From the NCBI GenBank assembly GCA_015222915.1, contig JADFWE010000053.1, positions 1-8,095 of the forward strand: 8,095 nt of DNA, written 5' to 3'. The position numbers and the translations under genes are program-made. This stretch comes from Pseudomonadota bacterium (GTDB taxonomy: Bacteria > Pseudomonadota > Gammaproteobacteria > SZUA-229). Each line of letters begins with the position of its first letter. The first letter of the stretch is position 1. Shown in pieces: positions 1 through 5,861 of this stretch. The notes beneath the pieces were generated by a model, which was given only the letters and a program-made list of their open reading frames with translations, did not search any database and was not told where the DNA came from.

Positions 1-186
1 CCGATACGCGAACGCAAGAACATCCCGACATCCTGGATCGAATTAACCATCAGCGAGGGGCGCAACCGTCAGGTAAGACGTATGACCGCGGCAGCTGGTT
101 TTCCCACTTTGCGACTGATACGTTACCGTATCGGCGAGTGGACGATCGATAACATCCAGAATGGCAGTTACGTGACTATCGAATAA
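1..186 (+). CDS. rluE: 23S rRNA pseudouridine synthase, RluE-like, 3' end only
   Basis: Only the last 61 residues are present; the gene begins before the window. The RsuA/RluB/E/F family isomerises single uridines in ribosomal RNA to pseudouridine, and RluE acts on 23S rRNA near the peptidyl transferase centre. What is visible is the conserved C-terminal part of the catalytic domain: residues 13-20 (WIELTISE), then [20 protein letters not shown] at residues 20-39, followed by IRYRIGEW. The GRNRQVRRM motif is diagnostic for the RsuA-like family, and the FPTLRLIR continuation followed by a very short tail fits RluE better than RluB or RluF, which carry longer extensions. The catalytic aspartate and any S4 domain lie outside the window, so the paralogue call is probable rather than certain. 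The gene ends in TAA and converges on the minus-strand gene starting downstream. Confidence 0.85.
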   Translation, partial: PIRERKNIPTSWIELTISEGRNRQVRRMTAAAGFPTLRLIRYRIGEWTIDNIQNGSYVTIE

Positions 187-199
187 TTCGATGGTCACA

Positions 200-232
200 T
201 AAGGGCACCTCTATTAATTGATTGTGCCCTTA
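200..232. repeat. Palindromic intergenic repeat, copy 1
   Basis: A perfect 9-base inverted repeat (TAAGGGCAC at 200-208, GTGCCCTTA at 224-232) encloses a 15-base AT-rich loop. It lies between the converging ends of the rluE-like gene and the HIT/GalT-like gene. The same unit recurs at 2149-2180: over 200-230 I count 28 of 31 identical positions, including the loop. A transcript could fold into a hairpin, but no run of T follows on either strand, so it is not a standard intrinsic terminator. Conservation of the loop as well as the stem suggests a dispersed repeat family rather than two independent terminators. Confidence 0.7.
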
Positions 233-251
233 AAACGAAACGCTTATAAAA

Positions 252-1250
252 TCAGTCGTTAAGCAACAACCCTAAAGCCGGTGTTATAGATGATTCATCG
301 AGCGTAGCAAACGTATCCCCATCCGACACCGTCATTACCCCGGCAACATCCAGCCAACCCGCTCCGTTCAGCCAGTCCGGCAGTTCGATGGTACCCTGAT
401 ATTTTCTCGGGACCACATAACAATACGACCCTCGATACAAACAGTTAAAAGCGATATCCTGCTCCGTCAACTCCTGTATGTATCGCCATGATGCTACAGC
501 ATCAGAAAACCATTTTACGGACAATGGATAGCGATCAGAATCCCTGACATTTTCTACCGGAAATACCTGCTCACGGATGAAGCCCTGAAAATGCAGATGA
601 TTGACAGATGCCCCTGCTGCCAGGCTGTTAAAACCGATACCGAAGCCGGGGAGCACCTCGCTCACTTCAGATGACAGCTGTGAAATGTACCCATGCATAT
701 CCTGCCGCAGGATCTGTGCCGAGTTATTTTCAGGCGAAACAACGATGAGCAAGTGATAGTCGGAGAACGGAAACTTGTTATAGAGTACACGCACACTCCT
801 GTCGCGATACTCACCCTGCCATAAGATCTCGGGCTTTAAAAACGGTTTGTTAAAGTGGAATTTTTCATCATCGAATTGTTGGACGATGGAGTCCAGCACC
901 TGTGAAGAAGCCCGTGCCGGGCGCAGCTTACGCATCACATTGTAGATGACTTGCCACTGGCCGGCCTGTCGCGATTGCCATACCGGCAACTGACTGATGT
1001 CGAGATCGAGAAGCTGCTCGAACACCTCAAGATCATCCTGCGTCGCTTTCAAGCTACCGATTTCATGTCTTTCTTTTAATACCAGGAAATTATTTTTTAG
1101 ATCTTCAGCCAGCTCTTTTTTTAAAAATGCGTCCTGCAGACTGTTCGCCAGTACCAGGATAAAAGCACCCAGTTCATCATCGGACAGCATGTTTTTTAAC
1201 TGCCTGACAAACAGGATTTTGAACTGGTTTAAATCTTCGGCAATAAACAT
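252..1250 (-). CDS. HIT/GalT-superfamily nucleotide phosphorylase-like protein
   Basis: A 332-residue protein if started at ATG 1250. A TTG two codons upstream (1256) is the only other upstream start, because a stop follows at 1263-1265. Neither start has a clear ribosome binding site. The key signature is residues 216-222, VNHLHFQ: an HxHxQ motif (H218, H220, Q222) preceded by GFNSLAAGAS. This combination is typical of the GalT branch of the HIT superfamily, where the middle histidine takes the nucleotide as a covalent intermediate. YNKFPF near residue 157 followed by HLLIVV resembles the nucleotide-binding strand of Ap4A phosphorylases. The NHLHFQ block resembles plant GDP-L-galactose phosphorylase (VTC2) and animal GDP-glucose phosphorylase. 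Residues 1-120 are mostly helical-looking and unlike anything I recognise. The likely activity is phosphorolysis or nucleotidyl transfer on a dinucleotide or sugar nucleotide; the substrate cannot be read from sequence. Soluble, with no signal peptide or membrane segment. Confidence 0.7.
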   Translation of the reverse strand: MFIAEDLNQFKILFVRQLKNMLSDDELGAFILVLANSLQDAFLKKELAEDLKNNFLVLKERHEIGSLKATQDDLEVFEQLLDLDISQLPVWQSRQAGQWQVIYNVMRKLRPARASSQVLDSIVQQFDDEKFHFNKPFLKPEILWQGEYRDRSVRVLYNKFPFSDYHLLIVVSPENNSAQILRQDMHGYISQLSSEVSEVLPGFGIGFNSLAAGASVNHLHFQGFIREQVFPVENVRDSDRYPLSVKWFSDAVASWRYIQELTEQDIAFNCLYRGSYCYVVPRKYQGTIELPDWLNGAGWLDVAGVMTVSDGDTFATLDESSITPALGLLLND

Positions 1251-1318
1251 AAACAAAAATGGTTAACGACAGATTAGGGCAGGATGCCCGTAAGTAGAGC
1301 AATGCAGGCGCGATTGCC

Positions 1319-1411
1319 GAGAACACAGAGAAAACCTCTTTATTGTTTTATGCACCGTAGGCGCCAAACAATTAAATCCTCTGTGTCCTCTGTGTCCTCT
1401 GTGCCTCTGTG
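1319..1411. repeat. CCTCTGTG tandem repeat with upstream inverted partner
   Basis: Positions 1378-1411 hold four head-to-tail units: CCTCTGTGT, CCTCTGTGT, CCTCTGTG, CCTCTGTG. An inverted partner, GAGAACACAGAG, lies at 1319-1330 and can pair with CTCTGTGTCCTC at 1379-1390 (11 of 12 positions) across a 48-base loop. The element sits between the ParA gene and the HIT/GalT-like gene, both on the minus strand, and continues into GGTGAAAAA at 1411-1419. It has no coding potential. From memory, similar CACAGAGG-type repeats occur scattered between genes in many environmental bacterial genomes. I cannot verify this here, and no function is assigned. Confidence 0.7.
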
Positions 1412-1424
1412 GTGAAAAATAGCT

Positions 1425-2066
1425 TTAAGGCATACTACGCTTGCTGCGCAGCCATCTGGTCAGCGGCTTCCAGTCTTCCAGATCCTGATAGACCTGTGAC
1501 GGCGCCATTTCGAAGATACCCAGGCCACGCTCTTCGGCACGGATATAGTTCTGTGTATCACGCAAGGTAGTGATATAAGGCAGCTTCATGGATTTTATAA
1601 AGTCATAGAGTTCAGAGAAGATGATGGTATTTTCCCGTACACGATTGGCGATCACACCGATCTTCACTTCCTTGCGGGCCACTCGGCCATTCTTCTGCAG
1701 CTCTTCCATGTACTTTATTGCAGCACGCATATCGATAGGCGAAGGCAGGACAGGGAAAAGCACAGTCTCCACTTTACGTATCATCTGCGTCAGCTCTTTA
1801 CCGTGGACTCTTGCCGGGGCATCCATAATGATGAAGTCGGTATCTTTTGCGACTCTCAGAGGGTCTTTATAGGCAGCGATACCCGTGATAGGCGGCCGGC
1901 TTTCATCACGTGCCTCTAGCCATGCCAGGCTGGATTCCTGCGGATCGTAATCTGCCAGCACCACCTTTTTCCCCATCTCCGAAGCAAAGTAACTTGCCAG
2001 GTTGGTGGAAATGGTGCTCTTACCGCAACCGCCTTTCGCGTTTAAAACCATAATGGTGCGCATCAT
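1425..2066 (-). CDS. Orphan ParA/Soj/MinD-family ATPase
   Basis: A 213-residue P-loop ATPase of the ParA family, which positions DNA or protein cargoes by ATP-dependent dimerisation and surface binding. The deviant Walker A motif is at residues 11-18 (KGGCGKST), with the signature lysine K11 and the phosphate-binding K16. The A' motif is DYDPQ at 39-43 and Walker B is FIIMDAP at 78-84. The chain is almost only the ATPase fold: there is no N-terminal helix-turn-helix as in plasmid ParA, and no C-terminal amphipathic membrane helix is evident as in MinD, although the tail is basic and tryptophan-containing (WKPLTRWLRSKR). There is no parB or parS-like array beside it, so it is an orphan and its cargo is unknown. 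TTTAGGAGAGA precedes two adjacent ATG codons. The second (2063) has the better spacing, 6 bases after AGGAG, so the protein may be 212 residues. Confidence 0.88.
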   Translation of the reverse strand: MMRTIMVLNAKGGCGKSTISTNLASYFASEMGKKVVLADYDPQESSLAWLEARDESRPPITGIAAYKDPLRVAKDTDFIIMDAPARVHGKELTQMIRKVETVLFPVLPSPIDMRAAIKYMEELQKNGRVARKEVKIGVIANRVRENTIIFSELYDFIKSMKLPYITTLRDTQNYIRAEERGLGIFEMAPSQVYQDLEDWKPLTRWLRSKRSMP

Positions 2067-2112
2067 TCTCTCCTAAACCGGATCCAGTCGTATCAATAAA
2101 ATCAAAGGTATA

Positions 2113-2140
2113 AATATAAAAACTAGCCGTACATTAACAA
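2113..2140 (-). promoter_or_regulatory. Probable sigma-70 promoter of the parA-like gene
   Basis: Read on the minus strand, TTGTTA (2140-2135) is followed after 16 bases by TATATT (2118-2113). This gives a -35 matching four of six consensus positions and a -10 matching five of six. The expected transcript start is about 40 bases ahead of the ATG at 2066. AT-rich sequence is common here, so this rests on spacing and placement only. Confidence 0.4.
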
Positions 2141-2148
2141 ATAAAGCT

Positions 2149-2180
2149 TAAGAGCACCTCTATTAAGTGCTTGTGCCCTC
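2149..2180. repeat. Palindromic intergenic repeat, copy 2
   Basis: A second copy of the element at 200-232, in the same orientation. It differs from copy 1 at three positions within the 31 shared bases and again at the 3' edge. The stem here is imperfect: GAGCAC at the left pairs with GTGCCC at the right with one mismatch, because a G in copy 1 is A here (position 2153). It lies upstream of both divergent genes, just outside the probable parA promoter, so here it cannot be acting simply as a terminator for a converging pair. Confidence 0.65.
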
Positions 2181-2296
2181 ACAAAGTGACCAGGAACGCC
2201 GTGAAAAACGATGGCCTGATATGCGCCTTTGCGAGATAACGCTTCGATCGTATTTTTAAGCTATTGAGCAGGATGCATCATCCATCGTCACAAAAC

Positions 2297-2340
2297 GTTA
2301 ATGAAATGTTAACAACCAGTTAATGATCAAACGCTATATT
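2297..2340 (+). promoter_or_regulatory. Three GTTAA direct repeats at 11-base spacing plus -10 element
   Basis: GTTAATGA (2297), GTTAACAA (2308) and GTTAATGA (2319) start exactly 11 bases apart, one DNA helical turn. A -10-like TATATT follows at 2335-2340, 11 bases after the last GTTAA. No good -35 is present at the usual distance, because the last repeats occupy it. This is the classic layout of an activated promoter bound head-to-tail by an OmpR/PhoB-family response regulator. The 6+5 spacing resembles the PhoP box (GTTTA-N5-GTTTA) more than the Pho box. The middle box also lies in a perfect 8-base palindrome, TGTTAACA (2307-2314). The target is the small gene at 2406. The regulator is not encoded in the window. 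Confidence 0.5.
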
Positions 2341-2405
2341 TACTCTTGATATCGCTTGAATCAGCTAACCGGACAATAACATAACCAATATCAGGGGAGA
2401 ATATT

Positions 2406-2546
2406 ATGATTTATTTCAGGAAGCAGATGGCCGCAGCACTGAGCCTGTCGACCATCTTTGTCATTTTTAACATTATTGCGATCACCACGGGTTCAGCAAC
2501 GATATTTTACTCACAGCTGGAAGCCTTTATCAGCCATATCCTGTAG
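2406..2546 (+). CDS. Small single-pass membrane protein, unrecognised
   Basis: A 46-residue ORF beginning MIYFRKQMAAALSLSTIFVI and ending TAG. Evidence that it is real: a strong ribosome binding site (AGGGGAG, then six bases, then ATG), a promoter-like region with a repeated operator upstream, and a perfect intrinsic terminator 35 bases after the stop. Together these make a complete single-gene transcription unit. Residues 1-8 carry R5 and K6, then an uninterrupted hydrophobic segment runs over roughly residues 9-35, then a short tail with E39 and H44. By the positive-inside rule the N terminus should be cytoplasmic. There are no cysteines. I do not recognise the family. Size and operator type recall MgrB, the 47-residue PhoP-regulated inhibitor of PhoQ, but the sequences do not look alike and MgrB's cysteines are missing. 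Function is unassigned. Confidence 0.65.
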   Translation: MIYFRKQMAAALSLSTIFVIFNIIAITTGSATIFYSQLEAFISHIL

Positions 2547-2581
2547 ACCAGCCCCGAATTTTCCCACCCTGTTACAGGCAT

Positions 2582-2613
2582 AAAAAAGCCCCGTGATATC
2601 ACGGGGCTTTTTT
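2582..2613. terminator. Bidirectional intrinsic terminator
   Basis: A perfect 32-base palindrome with half-sites AAAAAAGCCCCGTGAT and ATCACGGGGCTTTTTT. It forms a GC-rich stem flanked by six A and six T, so it works as a rho-independent terminator in both directions. It lies 35 bases after the small membrane protein gene and 20 bases past the end of pntB, ending both converging transcripts. Confidence 0.95.
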
Positions 2614-2633
2614 CACACAAACTGCAAACCCGG

Positions 2634-4037
2634 TTACTGCAGGGCTTTCACACCCGCTATTAACTCAGAAACCGCTTTCTGACCATCACCGTACAACATC
2701 TGTGTGTTATCGGCATAGAACAGGTGGTTTTCGATGCCGGAGAAACCAGCACCTTTACCGCGTTTGATAACGATGACATTCTGCGCTCTGTCGGCATCGA
2801 GGATGGGCATACCATAGATCGGACTGTCAGGATTCGAGCGCGCAACCGGATTGACCACATCGTTAGCACCGATGACCAGCGCCACGTCAGCTGTCGGAAA
2901 CTCAGGATTGATCTCTTCCAGGTCAAGGATGTTATCGTAATCCACACCGGCCTCTGCCAGCAATACATTCATATGGCCCGGCATACGACCGGCCACCGGA
3001 TGGATGGCATACTTAACATCGACACCACGCGCTTCCAGCAGGTCACCCAGCTCTTTCAGCTTGTGCTGCGCCTGCGCTACCGCCATACCGTAACCTGGCA
3101 CGATGATAACCTTCTGGCCATAGGCCATCATGATAGCTGCATCGTTAGCCTGGATCTCTTTCATACTGCCTTCGATCTCTTCTTCAGCCGCTGCGCCACC
3201 ATCGCTGCCGAAACTGCTAAACAGCACGTTGGAGATAGGACGATTCATGGCTTTCGCCATCAGCTGTGTCAGCAGGGTACCGGATGAACCGACCACGGTA
3301 CCGGCGATAATCATCGCCGCGTTATTTAATACGAAACCTTCAAACGCTACCGCAAGGCCGGTCAGAGCATTGAACAGCGAGATAACAACCGGCATATCAG
3401 CACCACCGATAGGCAGGGTCACCATAACGCCCAGGACAAGTGCCAGAGCGAAGAAGATGGCGACATGTTCAAAGCGGACCGGTGCTCCCGTCGCTACCAG
3501 GTAGCCGAAGATAATCACCGCGATAAGCAGACCGATATTGATTATCTGATGCAGCGGCAGGCGCATGGTCTTTTTCATGATGCCCTGCAGCTTGGCAAAG
3601 GCGATAGCCGAACCGGAGAATGAGACCGCCCCGATAACAGCACCGAGTACTGCTAGCACCTGAATAGTCAGACCATGAGACTCGGCGCCGGCTGACAGCC
3701 TTACCAGCTCCACAGCAGCGATAGCCGCTGCTGCGCCGCCGCCCATACCGTTGTACATGGCGATCATCTGCGGCATGTCGGTCATGGCAACACGTTTGGC
3801 CGAGATGTAAGCCACGGTCGAGCCGGCAACGATGGCGACGATCATCAGCTGCAGATTTATGCTGCCGACATCCAGTGAGATATCCGGCGCACCAAAAGTA
3901 GCTAAAGAAGCCACCACCATGGCGATACCGGCCCAGACGATGCCGCGATGCGCGGTCACCGGTGATGACATCTGTTTCAGGCCGATGATGAAGATAGCTG
4001 CAGTAAGAAAGTAAACCGCGTCAATAATATATCCCAT
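2634..4037 (-). CDS. pntB: NAD(P) transhydrogenase subunit beta
   Basis: PntB supplies most of the proton channel (domain II) and the NADP(H)-binding domain III of the proton-translocating transhydrogenase of the inner membrane. At 467 residues it is full length (E. coli about 462). Residues 1-265 are a run of hydrophobic helices, about nine by eye. Domain III starts near 290 and shows GYGMAVAQAQ (315-324), HPVAGRMPGHMNVLLAEA (346-363), IGANDVVNP (389-397) and RGKGAGFSG (426-434), all hallmarks of the NADP site. In the membrane part, MPQMIAMYNGMGGGAAAA (88-105) has Asn where I recall E. coli PntB having the channel residue His91. I associate this form with a different PntB subgroup. The start ATG shares one base with the pntAB stop (TAATG) and has GGAG seven bases upstream, indicating translational coupling. 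The gene is last in the operon, before a strong terminator. Confidence 0.97.
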   Translation of the reverse strand: MGYIIDAVYFLTAAIFIIGLKQMSSPVTAHRGIVWAGIAMVVASLATFGAPDISLDVGSINLQLMIVAIVAGSTVAYISAKRVAMTDMPQMIAMYNGMGGGAAAAIAAVELVRLSAGAESHGLTIQVLAVLGAVIGAVSFSGSAIAFAKLQGIMKKTMRLPLHQIINIGLLIAVIIFGYLVATGAPVRFEHVAIFFALALVLGVMVTLPIGGADMPVVISLFNALTGLAVAFEGFVLNNAAMIIAGTVVGSSGTLLTQLMAKAMNRPISNVLFSSFGSDGGAAAEEEIEGSMKEIQANDAAIMMAYGQKVIIVPGYGMAVAQAQHKLKELGDLLEARGVDVKYAIHPVAGRMPGHMNVLLAEAGVDYDNILDLEEINPEFPTADVALVIGANDVVNPVARSNPDSPIYGMPILDADRAQNVIVIKRGKGAGFSGIENHLFYADNTQMLYGDGQKAVSELIAGVKALQ

Positions 4038-4342
4038 TATTTCGCTCCTTCCGCATTTGCCTTCGGTTTGTGCTGGAACATCTCCAGCATACGCACCGTC
4101 GCCACATAACCACCGACTGCATTGCCCGCCGCCATCGCAACCGCGATAAAGCCGATGGTTAATTGCAGCACACCTTCAGCCTGACCCATCACGATCATTG
4201 CACCAACCAGTACGATACCGTGTACAAAGTTGGAACCGGACATCAGCGGGGTATGCAAAATCACCGGCACACGGCTAATCACTTCATAGCCGGTAAAGGC
4301 CGAAAGCATAAATATATATAACGCGGGTAAACCTTCAATCAT
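4037..4342 (-). CDS. pntAB: NAD(P) transhydrogenase subunit alpha, membrane part
   Basis: A 101-residue protein equal to the membrane C-terminal domain of the fused E. coli PntA, encoded separately as in Rhodospirillum rubrum-type enzymes. It shows three hydrophobic helices at roughly 5-22, 40-56 and 60-82. The conserved linking segment GYEVISRVPVILHTPLMSGS lies at 18-37, and the tail is short, charged and cytoplasmic. It joins PntB to form the proton pathway. It is preceded by a weak AAGG nine bases before ATG and begins 39 bases after the pntAA stop. Its stop overlaps the pntB start by one base. Some annotations call this gene pntA2. Confidence 0.95.
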   Translation of the reverse strand: MIEGLPALYIFMLSAFTGYEVISRVPVILHTPLMSGSNFVHGIVLVGAMIVMGQAEGVLQLTIGFIAVAMAAGNAVGGYVATVRMLEMFQHKPKANAEGAK

Positions 4343-4381
4343 AATTTTTAACCTTGTCTAGAAACGTACTTTTTCAAACGT

Positions 4382-5500
4382 CTATTTCTTATACTGTGCA
4401 TGCACGATAGCGCCATCACGGGTCAACACACAACCGGCGATAACATCATCGTCGAAATCCAGTTCCAGGTCTCCGTCTTCGCTGATGAATGGCGAAACCA
4501 GATTAAACAGGTTTTTGGAATACATCTCACTGGCATGGATCGGTAGCTCACCGGCAACGTTCAGCGGACCGTGTATGGTGACACGATCTTTGTATTCGAA
4601 GGTCTCACCCGGTCTGGTCAGTTCACAGTTACCACCGCCTTCCGATGCCAGGTCGACGATCACCGAACCGGTCTTCATATCTTCGACCATGGCTTCAGAT
4701 ATGATTTTGGGTGATGGACGCCCCGGGATGGCCGCAGTACTGACGATGACATCAGCCATCGCGATATGTTTCGCCAGCACATCCTGCTGCTGCTGTTTTT
4801 CATCATCGGTAAGCTCACGTGCGTAACCGCCTTCACCGTCAGCACTGACACCGGTATCGATAAACTTGCCGCCCAGTGATTCGACCTGCTCACGGGTAGC
4901 CGAGCGAACATCATAGGCTTCGACGATAGCACCCAGACGTTTCGCGGTAGCGATGGCCTGCAGACCGGCAACGCCGACACCGATGATGAGAACTTTTGCC
5001 GGGCGGATAGTGCCCGCTGCCGTGGTTAACATCGGGAAGAAGACCGATGCCAGCTGGGCGCCCATCAGCACACCCATGTAACCGGCGATAGATGCCTGCG
5101 ATGATAATGCATCCATCGACTGGGCACGTGTGATACGCGGTACCAGTTCCATCGCCAGCGAAGTGATTTTTTTATCACACATCAGCTGCATCATCTCGGC
5201 GTTCTTGTTCGGGATCATGAAACCGACCACGGTGATTCCGTCCTTCATCAGCTTGAGCTCATCCAGCGTTGGCGGCTGTACTTTAAAGACCAGACCTGCA
5301 TCCTTGTACAGAGCAGCAGCATCAGCCACCAGCTCGACATCGGTGAAATCTTCATCTTTAAAATAAGAGGACAGAGCTGCGCCCTGCTGCATCGCGATAT
5401 TCATGCCCATCGCGCTCAATTTTTTCGCTACGCCCGGCTCTATAGCGATACGTCGCTCGCCCGGGTTTATCTCATTTGGTATAACCAGCCTGGTTGGCAT
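4382..5500 (-). CDS. pntAA: NAD(P) transhydrogenase subunit alpha part 1, NAD(H)-binding
   Basis: The soluble domain I that binds NAD(H) and exchanges hydride with NADP(H) on PntB. It has 372 residues, the normal size for the separate subunit, and belongs to the alanine dehydrogenase/PNT family. The N-terminal half has the family signature IPNEINPGERRIAIEPG (7-23). RAQSMDALSSQASIAGYMG (125-143) is the interdomain hinge block. The Rossmann fold follows with GVGVAG (174-179) and YDVR (196-199), whose D197 should hold the NAD ribose. A glutamine- and charge-rich loop (about 227-240) matches the mobile loop that closes on the nucleotide, and VDLASEGGGNCE lies at 282-293. The start is firm: AAGGGAG sits five bases before ATG. 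It is first in the operon pntAA-pntAB-pntB, and the alpha subunit is split in two rather than fused as in E. coli. Confidence 0.97.
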   Translation of the reverse strand: MPTRLVIPNEINPGERRIAIEPGVAKKLSAMGMNIAMQQGAALSSYFKDEDFTDVELVADAAALYKDAGLVFKVQPPTLDELKLMKDGITVVGFMIPNKNAEMMQLMCDKKITSLAMELVPRITRAQSMDALSSQASIAGYMGVLMGAQLASVFFPMLTTAAGTIRPAKVLIIGVGVAGLQAIATAKRLGAIVEAYDVRSATREQVESLGGKFIDTGVSADGEGGYARELTDDEKQQQQDVLAKHIAMADVIVSTAAIPGRPSPKIISEAMVEDMKTGSVIVDLASEGGGNCELTRPGETFEYKDRVTIHGPLNVAGELPIHASEMYSKNLFNLVSPFISEDGDLELDFDDDVIAGCVLTRDGAIVHAQYKK

Positions 5501-5654
5501 GGGAACTCCCTTGACTGTCTGAAAAAGAATGGGGACATATAATACATCAATCTTAATTAAAATGGCTAGTTACCATCACGGCCCGGAACCCCACCCCGAG
5601 TATGACATAGCGCAGAAACATCGCCAGCAGATCTCATTACCGCCATATTTATGA

Positions 5655-5672
5655 TTACCCTCTTTAGGGTAA
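5655..5672. repeat. Short perfect hairpin in the pntAA-hemH gap
   Basis: TTACCCT and AGGGTAA form a perfect 7-base stem around a four-base CTTT loop. There is no T-run on either side, so it is not an intrinsic terminator. It stands about 155 bases ahead of pntAA and 190 ahead of hemH, near the middle of the gap. It could be an inverted-repeat operator for a dimeric regulator or a fold in a long leader RNA. I cannot assign it to a known regulator. Confidence 0.45.
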
Positions 5673-5807
5673 CGCACGAAGCGAAGAAAAGGTTCCATCC
5701 TCTATCGAAAACGCGATTTAACGGTCAAACGCGCAAAAAAGCCTCAGACCTCGTATAAACCTTGAGCTATCAGCATAAATCTGTCAGTCTTCATCCATAA
5801 GCTCGAA

Positions 5808-5836
5808 TTACAAGTTTAATTCTAATGATATATATA
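5808..5836 (+). promoter_or_regulatory. Possible hemH promoter
   Basis: TTACAA (5808-5813) and TATATA (5831-5836) are separated by 17 bases and would start transcription about 20 bases ahead of the hemH GTG. The -35 is weak, so the call depends on spacing and position. The region is AT-rich, which makes chance matches likely. Confidence 0.3.
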
Positions 5837-5861
5837 GACGTTCAGCAATAAAAAGTAAAAC

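Larger units (their letters stand above)
2067..2405. other. Intergenic region between parA-like gene and small membrane protein
   Basis: This 339-base divergent gap holds, in order, the ParA gene's ribosome binding site and probable promoter, the second copy of the palindromic repeat (2149-2180), an unexplained stretch (about 2181-2290), the GTTAA box array with a -10-like element (2297-2340), and the leader and strong ribosome binding site of the small membrane protein. In the unexplained stretch I see only a short GGATG/CATCC stem near 2272-2284 and no convincing ORF or RNA gene. Confidence 0.7.
5501..5861. other. Divergent intergenic region between pntAA and hemH
   Basis: This 361-base gap must carry the promoters for the pnt operon (leftward) and hemH (rightward). 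For pnt, a minus-strand TATTAT at 5544-5539, about 40 bases ahead of the ATG, could be a -10, but no -35 stands out. A hairpin lies at 5655-5672, and the direct repeat AAACGCG occurs twice near 5708 and 5728. A probable hemH promoter is at 5808-5836. I see no convincing small ORF or RNA gene here. Confidence 0.55.

Noticed and set aside
200..232. Intrinsic terminator for the rluE-like gene
   Set aside because: The stem is good, but no T-run follows on either strand, and the same element also occurs upstream of divergent genes.
2406..2546. MgrB orthologue
   Set aside because: Length and operator style fit, but the sequence shows no MgrB similarity and lacks its cysteines, so only an analogy is kept.
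2724..3287. A 187-codon plus-strand ORF within pntB
   Set aside because: It is antisense to the conserved domain III of pntB, has a low-complexity composition typical of a shadow frame and no ribosome binding site. The same applies to other overlapping frames in pntAA, pntB, hemH and the parA-like gene.
5511..5543. TTGACT and TATAAT on the plus strand near the pntAA start
   Set aside because: The hexamers look good individually, but the spacer is 21 bases, too long for sigma-70, and the direction points towards hemH more than 300 bases away.
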